From Saprospiraceae bacterium (lineage in GTDB: Bacteria > Bacteroidota > Bacteroidia > Chitinophagales > Saprospiraceae), in contig JAHDDE010000012.1 of assembly GCA_020629515.1 (NCBI GenBank), positions 23,522 to 87,521 of the forward strand: 64,000 nucleotides of DNA. The letters are read 5' to 3'. Under the pieces are notes generated by a model. The model was not told the origin of the DNA, did not search any database, and worked only from the letters and a program-made list of their open reading frames with translations. This document shows, one piece after another, positions 55,951-64,000 of the stretch. Each line of letters opens with the position of its first letter. The stretch's first letter is position 1. Both the position numbers and the translations under genes were made by a program.

Positions 55951-56675
55951 ATCAAACTTCTAAGATCTCCTACCCCTAATGTTCTATTTATATTGAACCC
56001 TTCGGCATGTGTCACATTGATACTTCGCCCCAGAACTCGCATTTTGGCATCGATAAAATCCATGAATGTTTCAGAAGAAATGGGGGTTTGTGGCCCATCA
56101 CCTTCTTGGACATTAAATTGAGTCGAGTAAGCATAAATGGATTGAAACTTTTGCTCAACATGCTCACTTACATCCACGCAGAAGTCAGGCATTAAGTTTT
56201 TATCTTGTATATAATGATATAAAACATCAGCTCTATATGCCTCGGTTGAGTCAATAGTAATTTTTCTCAATCCTGAGTAAAAGAAAGATTCGGCAACAAG
56301 TCTGGCGGCTCTACCGTGATCAGGATGCCTATCTTCGATGGCATTGGCTAAAATAATTTTAGGCTTCGTTATTCTGATAACCTTAGCGATTCTGTGTATG
56401 TGACGTTGATCCACAACAAAAGAGCCATCAAACATCTCAAGATTAACTCTAAAATCTACATCTAATATTTCGGCAGCAATACGCGACTCCTTCAGCCTTA
56501 CTTTAGCACTTCCCCGTGAACCAAGCTCACCTTGCGTTAAGTCGACAATACCAATCTTACATCCTAAAGACTTATGTTTCAATATCGTTCCCGCACAACT
56601 CAACTCCAAATCATCTGGATGCACACCAAATGCTAATATATCAACCTGCCCAAGCTCTTTATATACTGATTTCAT
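55947..56675 (-). CDS. bshB1: Bacillithiol biosynthesis deacetylase
   Basis: Removes the acetyl group from GlcNAc-malate in bacillithiol synthesis. The 242 residues follow the LmbE/PIG-L family. The metal motif HPDD is at 19-22 with LE following, IVDLTQGELGSRGSAKVRL is characteristic of BshB1, and DRHPDHGRAARLV gives further metal and catalytic histidines. It overlaps the DoxX gene by four bases. bshC is at 4762-6390; bshA was not seen. Confidence 0.93.
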   Translation of the reverse strand: MKSVYKELGQVDILAFGVHPDDLELSCAGTILKHKSLGCKIGIVDLTQGELGSRGSAKVRLKESRIAAEILDVDFRVNLEMFDGSFVVDQRHIHRIAKVIRITKPKIILANAIEDRHPDHGRAARLVAESFFYSGLRKITIDSTEAYRADVLYHYIQDKNLMPDFCVDVSEHVEQKFQSIYAYSTQFNVQEGDGPQTPISSETFMDFIDAKMRVLGRSINVTHAEGFNINRTLGVGDLRSLI

Positions 56676-57091
56676 TCTTCTGGTAATCTAAGAACGTGCA
56701 AAATTCGTCTTACGCTAAAGTCTCCTGCACCATTCGCCATTAGTAATAAGAGTGCAGCCATAGTCCCAAGGTTTCTCATAAAATATAAGGAATTGACCCT
56801 TCTAAGTTCAATTGGATCGTCCCAAAAATCGTAAACTATAAAAGTAAATGGTAGCCAATACAATAATATTAAAAACGAACCAACGCTCGCATAATATCCA
56901 ATGAGGATCATTAGTCCGCCAACCACAAGTATCAAGATAAGTCCTATTAATAAAACATCTTGGTTCCAATTAATGCCGTAAGCAGTCATTGTTTCTTTGG
57001 TACTCTTAAAAAACACGATAGAATCATATGCCTCGTAAAGAAATATAAACGAGATACATATTCTGGCTAACAAATCAACATAATTCTTCAT
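56672..57091 (-). CDS. DoxX-family membrane protein
   Basis: 139 residues with four membrane segments: DLLARICISFIFLYEAYDSI, LLIGLILILVVGGLMILIGY, GSFLILLYWLPFTFIVYDFW and LGTMAALLLLMANG. The pattern RI..ifl.eg at the start and the four-helix layout are those of DoxX/DoxD-like proteins. Family members are linked loosely to redox and thiol stress, which fits its overlap with bshB1, but the function here is not shown. Confidence 0.8.
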   Translation of the reverse strand: MKNYVDLLARICISFIFLYEAYDSIVFFKSTKETMTAYGINWNQDVLLIGLILILVVGGLMILIGYYASVGSFLILLYWLPFTFIVYDFWDDPIELRRVNSLYFMRNLGTMAALLLLMANGAGDFSVRRILHVLRLPEE

Positions 57092-57150
57092 TACATGTGA
57101 TTAATATAGAATCAAAGAAACGAATAATCTCTTAGGATTTTTAACAGTAA

Positions 57151-58707
57151 TCATTTGTTCAGAATATATTCCAAAGTTAAATCAACTATTCTATCCCCAT
57201 CCAGAGCTGCAGATAAAATTCCTCCTGCGTACCCCGCCCCTTCTCCACAAGGGAACAACCCATTACAAGAAGGGCTCATCATAGTGTCCTTGTCACGAGA
57301 AATTCTGATGGGCGCACTTGTTCGACTTTCTAAACCAATGACATGCGCCTCACTGGTATAGTAACCTTTCATTTTTTTCCCAAACTCGTAAATTCCTCTT
57401 GACAGAGCTTTATAAATCCATGAGGGAAGCAATGTATGCATAGGCGCTGAATAAATTCCTGGGATATACGAAGAGCTACCTAAAGAACTACTTACCTTTT
57501 TATTAACAAAGTCTGTTAATCTTTGGCTCGGAGCCTTTTGACTTCCATCTCCATAATCAAACATTCGTTTCTCTAAATTAGATTGATAATTCATCCCTCC
57601 AAAAACATCTTTAGGAGTGGGGTTTTCATCTAACGTAACAACTGTACCCGAATTAGCAAAAGGAGAATCCCTTTTAGATAAAGACATTCCATTTACTACT
57701 AATTCTCCAGGAGATGTAGCTGCAGGAACAATCAATCCTCCTGGGCACATACAGAATGAGAATACTCCAATATCATCTACTTGACAAGCCAAACTATAAC
57801 TCGCTGCCGGAAGATTTTCTTCACGCTTTTTTTGATTATACTGAATCTCATCAATGAGCTGTTGGGGGTGCTCTATCCTCACCCCAATAGCAAAAGGCTT
57901 AAACTCTATTGCGATATTCTTCTTATGGCATAAATAATATATGTCGCGAGCCGAATGACCTGTAGCCAAAATAAATGCATCGCCTTCCACAACTTTATTA
58001 TTTTCTAAAATTACTCTCTCTATAGTATCATTCTGCATGCCAAATTCTATAACCTTGGAATTAAAATGAACTTCCCCACCATTATTCAAAATGGTAGATC
58101 TTATGGCCGCAACAATGTTTGGCAGCTTATTCGAGCCAATATGAGGATGAGCATCAATAAGTATGTCTGCTTTAGCCCCGTGATCGACTAATATTTGGAG
58201 TATTTTGTTGATATTCCCCCTCTTATTAGCTCTGGTGTATAACTTACCATCAGAGTAAGTGCCCGCCCCCCCTTCTCCAAAGCAATAGTTTGAATTAGAA
58301 TCAACTTCACCGAATTGTTGAACTTTCCTGAGATCTTTCCGTCTTTCTCTGACATCTTTTCCTCTTTCTAAGACTATTGGTTTAACTCCCAACTCCAAAC
58401 ATCTTAACGCTGCAAACAAACCGGAAGGCCCCGCCCCGATAATAACAATAGTTTTATCTGTCTTACTTATATTATAAATCGCTTTTGATGGCGATTCTTT
58501 CTTTTCATTATTATTATGAATCTGAATTCTCAACACATACTTGGGATGCTTTCCTCTCCCATCAATTGATCTTTTTATAATAGAATAATCACCTAATTCA
58601 CTAACTCCTATTCTCGATTCTTTAGAAATGGCCTGTCGTAAATAGTCTTCATCATGTATGTACTTTGGTCGTATTCGGAGTTCAATGATTTTTGCCATAA
58701 ATTTCAT
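57151..58707 (-). CDS. FAD-dependent oxidoreductase (COG2509 type)
   Basis: 518 residues; the start may be Met-4 at 58698. An N-terminal domain of about 85 residues precedes the Rossmann dinucleotide-binding motif VIIGAGPSGLFAALRCLELG. The family-specific CFGEGGAGTYSDGKLYTR comes next, then FILATGHSARDIY and the C-terminal FAD site GLFPCGEGAGYAGGILSAALDG. This is the uncharacterised FAD-dependent dehydrogenase family of bacteria and plastids; the substrate is unknown. The start overlaps the end of kdsA by up to 26 bases. Confidence 0.88.
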   Translation of the reverse strand: MKFMAKIIELRIRPKYIHDEDYLRQAISKESRIGVSELGDYSIIKRSIDGRGKHPKYVLRIQIHNNNEKKESPSKAIYNISKTDKTIVIIGAGPSGLFAALRCLELGVKPIVLERGKDVRERRKDLRKVQQFGEVDSNSNYCFGEGGAGTYSDGKLYTRANKRGNINKILQILVDHGAKADILIDAHPHIGSNKLPNIVAAIRSTILNNGGEVHFNSKVIEFGMQNDTIERVILENNKVVEGDAFILATGHSARDIYYLCHKKNIAIEFKPFAIGVRIEHPQQLIDEIQYNQKKREENLPAASYSLACQVDDIGVFSFCMCPGGLIVPAATSPGELVVNGMSLSKRDSPFANSGTVVTLDENPTPKDVFGGMNYQSNLEKRMFDYGDGSQKAPSQRLTDFVNKKVSSSLGSSSYIPGIYSAPMHTLLPSWIYKALSRGIYEFGKKMKGYYTSEAHVIGLESRTSAPIRISRDKDTMMSPSCNGLFPCGEGAGYAGGILSAALDGDRIVDLTLEYILNK

Positions 58708-59515
58708 CTATTTTAGTCGATAACCGTTTAAGTCTTGCCAGCATCGGCTCCAATTTATTAAGTGGAAGCATATTGGCTCCATCGGATAAAGCTGAAGATG
58801 GAGATGGGTGTGTCTCAATAAATAATCCTTTTGCTCCTACTGCTAATGCAGCTTTTGCAATGTTTTCAACTTCATCAGGATTGCCACCTGTAACACCATT
58901 TTTGTTATTTGGTCTTTGTGTAGAATGAGTACAATCCATAATTACAGCATTACAATAGTCACTCATTCGAGGGATATTGCGAAAGTCGACTACAAGATCT
59001 TGATACCCAAAAGAATTTCCCCTCTCAGTAAAAAATATAGAATTATTACCTGTGGATTTTACTTTTTCTGCGGCGTAACTCATGCTTTCTGCCGACATAA
59101 ATTGACCTTTTTTTATATTGACGGGCACACCTACTTTTGCTGCTGCACAAATCAATTCTGTTTGTCTTGATAAGAATGCAGGGATCTGTATTATGTCTAA
59201 CCAACCTTTAATTTTTTCAATATCAATACACTCATGAACATCCGTTGTTATGGCGATATCCAGTTCGTCTTTAATACCTCTTAAAATTTTTAAAGCCTTA
59301 TCTTCTCCTATACTTACAAAAGACGACATCTTGGTTCTATTCGCTTTTTTGAAAGAGGCCTTGAACACAAAAGGGATTTCTAAGTAGTTACAGATATTTT
59401 TAATGGATTGGGCCGTTTCAAAAGTTATTTCCTCACTTTCGATTGCACATGGCCCCGAAATCAAAAAGAAACCATCGAAATCATTTGCTAAAATTTGCTG
59501 AATACTGGAAATCAC
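58682..59515 (-). CDS. kdsA: 3-deoxy-8-phosphooctulonate synthase
   Basis: Condenses phosphoenolpyruvate with arabinose 5-phosphate to Kdo-8-phosphate for lipopolysaccharide. The 277 residues show ISGPCAIESEEI, FKASFKKANRTKMSSF, the PEP/A5P-binding VNIKKGQFMSAESM and DCTHSTQRPN. Its presence indicates a Gram-negative LPS-bearing cell. The FAD protein gene overlaps its 3' end. Confidence 0.96.
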   Translation of the reverse strand: MISSIQQILANDFDGFFLISGPCAIESEEITFETAQSIKNICNYLEIPFVFKASFKKANRTKMSSFVSIGEDKALKILRGIKDELDIAITTDVHECIDIEKIKGWLDIIQIPAFLSRQTELICAAAKVGVPVNIKKGQFMSAESMSYAAEKVKSTGNNSIFFTERGNSFGYQDLVVDFRNIPRMSDYCNAVIMDCTHSTQRPNNKNGVTGGNPDEVENIAKAALAVGAKGLFIETHPSPSSALSDGANMLPLNKLEPMLARLKRLSTKIDEIYGKNH

Positions 59516-59702
59516 TTGTGAGTTTCTATTTTATTAATCAATGAATGACTTTAAAAAAATCAAAATACTACCCATGATATATTTATTAATATGTAGTAAC
59601 CTGTATATGAATGTATTTTTCACAACATCAATCAAAAATAGGAAGATTAAATATTATTTAATTCTTTTGCTCTTATACTTGCTCTAATGCTATAAGATTT
59701 AA

Positions 59703-59710
59703 TACCTTTG
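59703..59710 (+). promoter_or_regulatory. Candidate promoter of rpmI-rplT
   Basis: TACCTTTG followed by C is a full -7 consensus 26 bases before the rpmI ATG. CTTG at 59679-59682 sits 20 bases upstream and may be the -33 element. Confidence 0.6.
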
Positions 59711-59736
59711 CGCTCCATTTTTAGATAGAGAATATT

Positions 59737-59934
59737 ATGCCTAAAGTAAAGACGCACTCAAGTGCAAAGAAAAGATTTAAACTTACAGGTTCTGGAAAAG
59801 TAAAAAGATTCCAAGCTAACACTTCTCACTTAATGAGAAAAAAGACTAAAAAAGCTAAGTTAAATCTTAGAGGATCTGCATTGGTAAGTAAAGCAGACGA
59901 AAAAAGAATTAAATCATTATTAGGCCTAAACTAA
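59737..59934 (+). CDS. rpmI: 50S ribosomal protein L35
   Basis: 65 basic residues with [20 protein letters not shown] and the [13 protein letters not shown] [19 protein letters not shown], diagnostic for L35. rplT follows after 10 bases. infC, the usual upstream gene, is missing; kdsA is divergent instead. Confidence 0.97.
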   Translation: MPKVKTHSSAKKRFKLTGSGKVKRFQANTSHLMRKKTKKAKLNLRGSALVSKADEKRIKSLLGLN

Positions 59935-59944
59935 ATTGTAAGAA

Positions 59945-60289
59945 ATGCCACGTTCAGTAAACGCAGTAGCTTCAAGAGCACGTAGAAAAAAGATACTTAA
60001 ACAGGCCAAAGGTTACTTTGGTGCAAGAAGCAAAGTCTATACAGTTGCAAAAAATGCTGTAGAGAAAGGACTTCAGTATGCATACAGAGATCGAAGAGTT
60101 AAGAAAAGAGAATTTAGAAGTCTGTGGATTCAGAGAATCAACGCTGGAGCACGTCTCAATGGAACCAGCTATTCTAAACTTATGCATGGACTGGCTTCAA
60201 AAAATATCGAATTAAATAGGAAAGTTCTTGCCGATATGGCGATGAATCATCCTGATGCTTTCGAACAAATAGTAAAAGCTGCTGTATAG
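59945..60289 (+). CDS. rplT: 50S ribosomal protein L20
   Basis: 114 residues: [20 protein letters not shown] at the long N-terminal helix, [20 protein letters not shown] and [19 protein letters not shown]. It assembles early on 23S rRNA. In many bacteria L20 represses its own operon; no such leader fold was recognised in the short region before rpmI. The terminator stem includes its stop codon. Confidence 0.97.
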   Translation: MPRSVNAVASRARRKKILKQAKGYFGARSKVYTVAKNAVEKGLQYAYRDRRVKKREFRSLWIQRINAGARLNGTSYSKLMHGLASKNIELNRKVLADMAMNHPDAFEQIVKAAV

Positions 60290-60302
60290 CAGCTTTTTTT
60301 TT
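60274..60302 (+). terminator. Intrinsic terminator of rpmI-rplT
   Basis: The stem AAAAGCTGCT pairs with AGCAGCTTTT around a GTAT loop, followed by a long T run. It overlaps the rplT stop codon. Confidence 0.9.
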
Positions 60303-60313
60303 TGTGATAAATT

Positions 60314-61003
60314 TTAATCACTGAATATAAAAAAGCCTAATCCTCCTGGGTCTTTTATAATCACATTGTCTACATCACCTTTATTATTAAATACTGTGAT
60401 TTCCTCGGCTATATCAATATCTAAGGATCTAATTTTTTCTATAATCTTAATATTTTTCATACCATTAAAAAATGATATTGAAGGGTTATAGAACGTATGT
60501 GGACATGATAGACCATTCATGATACTTAATACATTATCCTCTTTATCTTTCATACTTACCCAACCACTATCCATAGAACCAGATGTTATCGAAAATCCTA
60601 ATATTTCGGCTATTGAAATGGCTTTTGCTATTTCAATACTTTCAATACTAATGCCGCAATCATTGCCAAGCACAGACAATTTATGAGAACTACCCAATTC
60701 AAAACAGGGTGAATCTCCAATCATTAAATAAATCCATATACCCCCAGGAAATTCAAAAACAAATCCATTTTCAATTTTAATATAGACTACGTATTTATCC
60801 AAAGCCATTAACTCTTGATCCCAAGACTTCCTATACAACTTATAGCCAGATCTGAATGATTTTGTATTTACTAATTGAATAATGGTATTTTCTGCTGTCG
60901 CAAACGTAGACTGATTAATTGACTCAATACTAAATCCTAATTTTTGGTAAAATGAAAGACTCTTTTCTACATTAGTAGTCGTAGTTACAACATGTCCTGT
61001 CAT
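60314..61003 (-). CDS. Double VOC (glyoxalase-like) domain protein
   Basis: 229 residues. Two vicinal-oxygen-chelate-like halves are visible: the first starts GHVVTTTTNVEKSLSFYQKLGFSIE, the second near residue 125 with SIESIEIAKAISIAEILGFSI and ends DPGGLGFFIF. The metal-binding His/Glu pattern is not fully clear, so it may be non-enzymatic or bind an unknown ligand. It is the third gene after a response regulator and histidine kinase, 8 bases behind the kinase. Confidence 0.75.
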   Translation of the reverse strand: MTGHVVTTTTNVEKSLSFYQKLGFSIESINQSTFATAENTIIQLVNTKSFRSGYKLYRKSWDQELMALDKYVVYIKIENGFVFEFPGGIWIYLMIGDSPCFELGSSHKLSVLGNDCGISIESIEIAKAISIAEILGFSITSGSMDSGWVSMKDKEDNVLSIMNGLSCPHTFYNPSISFFNGMKNIKIIEKIRSLDIDIAEEITVFNNKGDVDNVIIKDPGGLGFFIFSD

Positions 61004-61011
61004 TTGATTAT

Positions 61012-62475
61012 CTATGAATCAGTCAAAATAGGCATTTTAAAATAAAATGAAGTTCCTTCATTTAATTTACTTGTTACTCTAATAGTCGAATTATGAAGCT
61101 CCATAATTTTATTAGCTATAGCCAGACCTAAACCAGTACTTTTAACTTTTTCTCCATTACTCTTCACAGTTCTAAATCTCTGAAAAATAGCAGTTAAATT
61201 TTCTTCAGCTATTCCTCTTCCATTATCAGTAATTTTAAATTGTAGGTCGTTCTTAGCATTTACAACTTCTATATTTATAGATCCTCCATTATCAGTGAAC
61301 TTAATGGCATTCTCCAATAAATTCTGTATCACCCTCTCTACTAATGATATATCGCCAAATGCTAAAGGCTGTTTTTCAATATTGTTTAAGGTAAGTTTGA
61401 TATCCTTCGATTTAGCTAAAAATTCAAACCTACTAACAAGATTGTCGACTAATTCGCCTAAATGAAAAGGTTCTTTGTGAATCACCACCTGATCATTTTC
61501 AAGTTTTGATAATTCGAATAATTGATTTACTAAACCACTGAGTCGTTTAGAACTCTCGAGAATATTTTCTAAATACTTCTTTTTTTCATCAATATTAAGT
61601 GTTTCGTGCTTGATCAGTAATGTCTCTGTATAGCCTTGAACTATGGCAAGTGGTGTACGTAAATCATGTGAAACATTAGCTATTAATTCCTTTCTAAATT
61701 CTTCTACCGACTCTATCTTTTGAATATTACTTTGAATGGTAGCTGCCATATTATTGAACGAAGAAGAAATCAAGCCAAAGGTTCCTGAATTGACATCCGA
61801 AATTCGAGAGTTAAGGTTTCCTCTTTCAAACTCTTCCACACTACTAACTATTTTACCAAGATTTTTGGTCTGAAACCAAAACACGCTAAAACCTAATAGT
61901 ATTGAAGCGGCAATGCACAATATGATCAATTTACAAGCTAATTGAGAAGCCAAATAAGTAGAATGAGAGGCTAATACTGAAGTTCTTTCCTCACTTGCCA
62001 AAATAATGTAATAGTACCCTAAAGTTTGACTTTCTTTTATAATTGGAGCGGCACTAAATGTTTTTGTTTTATTAAAGTCTCTTGGATCATCACCTTTTAT
62101 AAAGACATCTCCTTCATTATTAATAAAATGATGTATCGGATCCAATGAAACACTTGATCTGACAACCTTTTTGTAAGGCGCTACATGCGTTAGTATAGTT
62201 CCTTCTGGATTTAGCAAATATACCTCTACATTGGGATTGATAACCATCATAGAGTGCATCAAATCTTGAATAGCTGTAGTGTCTATTTCTTGATTTTCAT
62301 TGAAAGTTTCTAAATGATCGGTTGTAAACTGAGCTAATTCTTTATTCAATTTCTGATTAGCTTCTTCATAATACTCTTGGGCAGAATAAATACTTATATA
62401 CCCCATGATCGCTCCCAACACGACCATTAAGATCATAAATGACAGTGACAGATTGACAAATAATCTATTCTTCAT
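61012..62475 (-). CDS. Sensor histidine kinase with HAMP domain
   Basis: 487 residues. Membrane segments at about 8-30 and 175-198 enclose a periplasmic sensor domain of about 145 residues with a PAS/Cache-like look (YLLNPEGTILTHVAPYKKVV, LGYYYIILASEE). A HAMP linker follows (EEFERGNLNSRISD), then the His box ANVSHDLRTPLAIVQGYTE, the N box NLLENAIKFTDNGG and ITDNGRGIAEENLTAIFQRF with KSTGLGLAIANKIM. The response regulator gene ends one base upstream. Confidence 0.95.
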   Translation of the reverse strand: MKNRLFVNLSLSFMILMVVLGAIMGYISIYSAQEYYEEANQKLNKELAQFTTDHLETFNENQEIDTTAIQDLMHSMMVINPNVEVYLLNPEGTILTHVAPYKKVVRSSVSLDPIHHFINNEGDVFIKGDDPRDFNKTKTFSAAPIIKESQTLGYYYIILASEERTSVLASHSTYLASQLACKLIILCIAASILLGFSVFWFQTKNLGKIVSSVEEFERGNLNSRISDVNSGTFGLISSSFNNMAATIQSNIQKIESVEEFRKELIANVSHDLRTPLAIVQGYTETLLIKHETLNIDEKKKYLENILESSKRLSGLVNQLFELSKLENDQVVIHKEPFHLGELVDNLVSRFEFLAKSKDIKLTLNNIEKQPLAFGDISLVERVIQNLLENAIKFTDNGGSINIEVVNAKNDLQFKITDNGRGIAEENLTAIFQRFRTVKSNGEKVKSTGLGLAIANKIMELHNSTIRVTSKLNEGTSFYFKMPILTDS

Positions 62476-62476
62476 G

Positions 62477-63187
62477 TTAACTTGCTTTCATATCTTCATT
62501 AAATCTATAACCATAGCCCCAAGTGGTTAAGATGTACTGAGGCGATGCCATATCATTTTCTATTTTGGCCCTTATTCTATTGATGTGTGAATTGACTGTA
62601 TGCTGAAAACCCTCAAACTCATATCCCCAAACTATATTCAAAATCGATGCTCTATTAAAGCTTTTACCCGGATTTGAGGCTAAAAGAGCTAACAAATCAA
62701 ATTCTTTAGGAGCTAACTCAAGTCGCTTACCATTTTTTAAACAGATTCTTTTTTCAGTATCAACTACAAGATTGTCATAGCTAAAGACTTTATCAGATAC
62801 TCCAGAATATTCCTCTGAACTTTGAGATCTACGTAATACTGCTTTAACCCTGGCCTGAAATTCTCTAATACTAAATGGCTTAATGATGTAATCATCCGCT
62901 CCTGTTTCAAGTCCTATTACTCTATCAATCTCCTCAGATTTAGAAGTAATCATGATAATTGGAATATCGCCATTTTTGATTCTTACTTTTTTACAAATTT
63001 CTACTCCATCCATAGAGGGCAACATGATATCTAAAAGTATAATATCATAGCTTTTAGATATGGCTGCTTGATATCCATCTAACCCATCTCTATAAATTTC
63101 TGAATCAATATTAATATCGGTAAGATGTATTTTCAACAATTCCCCTATTTGATAATCATCTTCTACTACTAAGGCTCTTTTATTCAT
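62477..63187 (-). CDS. OmpR/PhoB-family response regulator
   Basis: 236 residues. The receiver has VVEDDYQIGELL, the phospho-acceptor Asp in IILLDIMLPSMDGVEI, and Lys in DDYIIKPFS. The winged-helix output has ELAPKEFDLLALLASNPGKSF, ILNIVWGYEFEGFQHTVN and a final TTWGYGYRF. It is the first gene of a three-gene unit (regulator, kinase, VOC protein). No -7 consensus was seen in the 67-bp gap upstream. Confidence 0.95.
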   Translation of the reverse strand: MNKRALVVEDDYQIGELLKIHLTDINIDSEIYRDGLDGYQAAISKSYDIILLDIMLPSMDGVEICKKVRIKNGDIPIIMITSKSEEIDRVIGLETGADDYIIKPFSIREFQARVKAVLRRSQSSEEYSGVSDKVFSYDNLVVDTEKRICLKNGKRLELAPKEFDLLALLASNPGKSFNRASILNIVWGYEFEGFQHTVNSHINRIRAKIENDMASPQYILTTWGYGYRFNEDMKAS

Positions 63188-63254
63188 TATTTTAACAAAA
63201 TTGAAAAAAGTGAGTACTCTATGCGGTACCCACTTTCCGTTTAAATATAACTAA

Positions 63255-63998
63255 CTATTGTATTACCAGCTTTTCAATTCTTTTGATACTCGGAGATCTC
63301 ATAATTACTAAATATAGACCACTGCGCAAGTCAGAAACATCAATTGTCATTGAATTGGGGCCTTTATGAGCCGGCTGCCTATGCAACTTGACTAAATCTC
63401 CTTGCAAAGTCCTCAACTCAATATCAACCATATTTTGATCTGTTAAAGAAACTACTGAAAGTCTCAAATTGTCAGAAGCAGGATTTCCAATTAAATTCCA
63501 ATCATCAATAAACCCTCCAAATCCATTTTGATCACATGGGCTTGATGCTCCCACCGTCCAATCATCCTGACTATCTCCACTACCATCATAATTCAAACTT
63601 TGATCATTAGAAAAGGGTTGTGCAGCAGCTCCATTAATCCAGATATTTGCAGTCACCGCGACATTTGATCGACCATGCCCAGTACTTCCCCATTCTACAT
63701 AATCCACTATAGAACTAGATGACCCAAAACTATTATCACTAAACAGCCCCATTTCTCCGTCATTACCATTGATAGTTATATCCTCGAGGACAACAGTTAG
63801 TAATTCTCCAGGTTGTAGTATATAATCATCTCCACAATTGATCTGTAGATTTCCAATCCTATCATACGCAGGTCTATCACAAAGCCAATAATTAGAAATA
63901 TCTATAGGCCCTTCTCCCAAATTCTTAATCTCAACCATACCTGAACCTAATACTTCATTTATTATAGGTATTCCTACACCTGAGCTATTCATTGTCCT
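63255..63998 (-). CDS. Secreted protein with lamin-tail-like domain and T9SS type A tail, partial
   Basis: About 247 residues are visible; the frame stays open to the window edge and no signal peptide is seen, so the N-terminus is probably outside. The first part (PIINEVLGSGMVEIKNLGEGPIDISNYWLCD-like) resembles the lamin tail domain found in many secreted bacterial proteins. The last roughly 80 residues (LIGNPASDNLRLSVV, ELRTLQGDLV, DLRSGLYLVIM, IEKLVIQ) are a type A Por secretion-system sorting domain, cut off during export. Confidence 0.85.
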   Translation of the reverse strand, partial: RTMNSSGVGIPIINEVLGSGMVEIKNLGEGPIDISNYWLCDRPAYDRIGNLQINCGDDYILQPGELLTVVLEDITINGNDGEMGLFSDNSFGSSSSIVDYVEWGSTGHGRSNVAVTANIWINGAAAQPFSNDQSLNYDGSGDSQDDWTVGASSPCDQNGFGGFIDDWNLIGNPASDNLRLSVVSLTDQNMVDIELRTLQGDLVKLHRQPAHKGPNSMTIDVSDLRSGLYLVIMRSPSIKRIEKLVIQ

Positions 63999-64000
63999 TA

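Noticed and set aside
1..64000. CRISPR arrays, insertion sequences, prophage or integrase genes, rRNA and tRNA genes
   Set aside because: Looked for in all gaps; no short regular repeats, transposase ORFs or RNA gene signatures were found.

Overview
The window reads as chromosomal DNA of a member of the Bacteroidota, probably a marine or free-living gliding-type lineage close to the Saprospiria (family placement is inference). The evidence is: an AT-rich sequence; type IX secretion (T9SS) cargo with both type A and type B (CHU_C) C-terminal sorting domains; a PorP/SprF protein beside a PorE-like OmpA protein; bacillithiol genes; a short 289-residue primary sigma factor; and many -7 boxes of the Bacteroidota form TAnnTTTG in front of housekeeping genes. 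No rRNA, tRNA, CRISPR array, phage, integrase or insertion sequence was seen.

Layout. Positions 1-12700 hold housekeeping genes: the end of ppk1, purB, purM with an ABC permease, bshC, accD, hemE, dapB-dnaG, fba and yajC. Positions 12700-22550 form one minus-strand operon, porP/sprF-like -> PorE-like OmpA protein -> a 2106-residue CHU_C surface protein. That protein contains a 768-bp direct repeat whose two copies look identical, preceded by a diverged third copy. Positions 22900-37700 carry a sirtuin, nrdA and nrdB, corA, yidC-gpsA-DUF2130, a membrane/coiled-coil protein resembling PspA, cca-dus, and a nucleotidyltransferase with a DUF2905 protein. Positions 37900-46730 hold a di-heme peroxidase lipoprotein, a SPOR protein, hemL with a two-component pair, an EI24 membrane protein, an unrecognised helical protein, and rpsP, a lipoprotein and rplS. 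Positions 46795-64000 hold a second CHU_C/PKD surface protein, tsaC, an S41 protease, an Lrp regulator, the primary sigma factor, a START-like protein, a DegP-like protease with two small exported proteins, bshB1 with a DoxX protein, kdsA with a FAD protein, rpmI-rplT, a second two-component pair with a double-VOC protein, and the C-terminal part of a T9SS type A cargo protein.

How the genes work together. Most genes are core metabolism (purines, heme, fatty acid initiation, lysine/peptidoglycan, LPS Kdo, deoxynucleotides, bacillithiol) and information processing. The accessory interest lies in the surface and secretion layer: two large type B cargo proteins that share an N-terminal domain, and a linked outer-membrane and peptidoglycan-binding pair probably dedicated to one of them. 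Less understood are the PspA-like membrane protein beside a DUF2130 protein, a terminator-like hairpin inside a lipoprotein signal-peptide sequence, and an orphan terminator that may end an unannotated small RNA.
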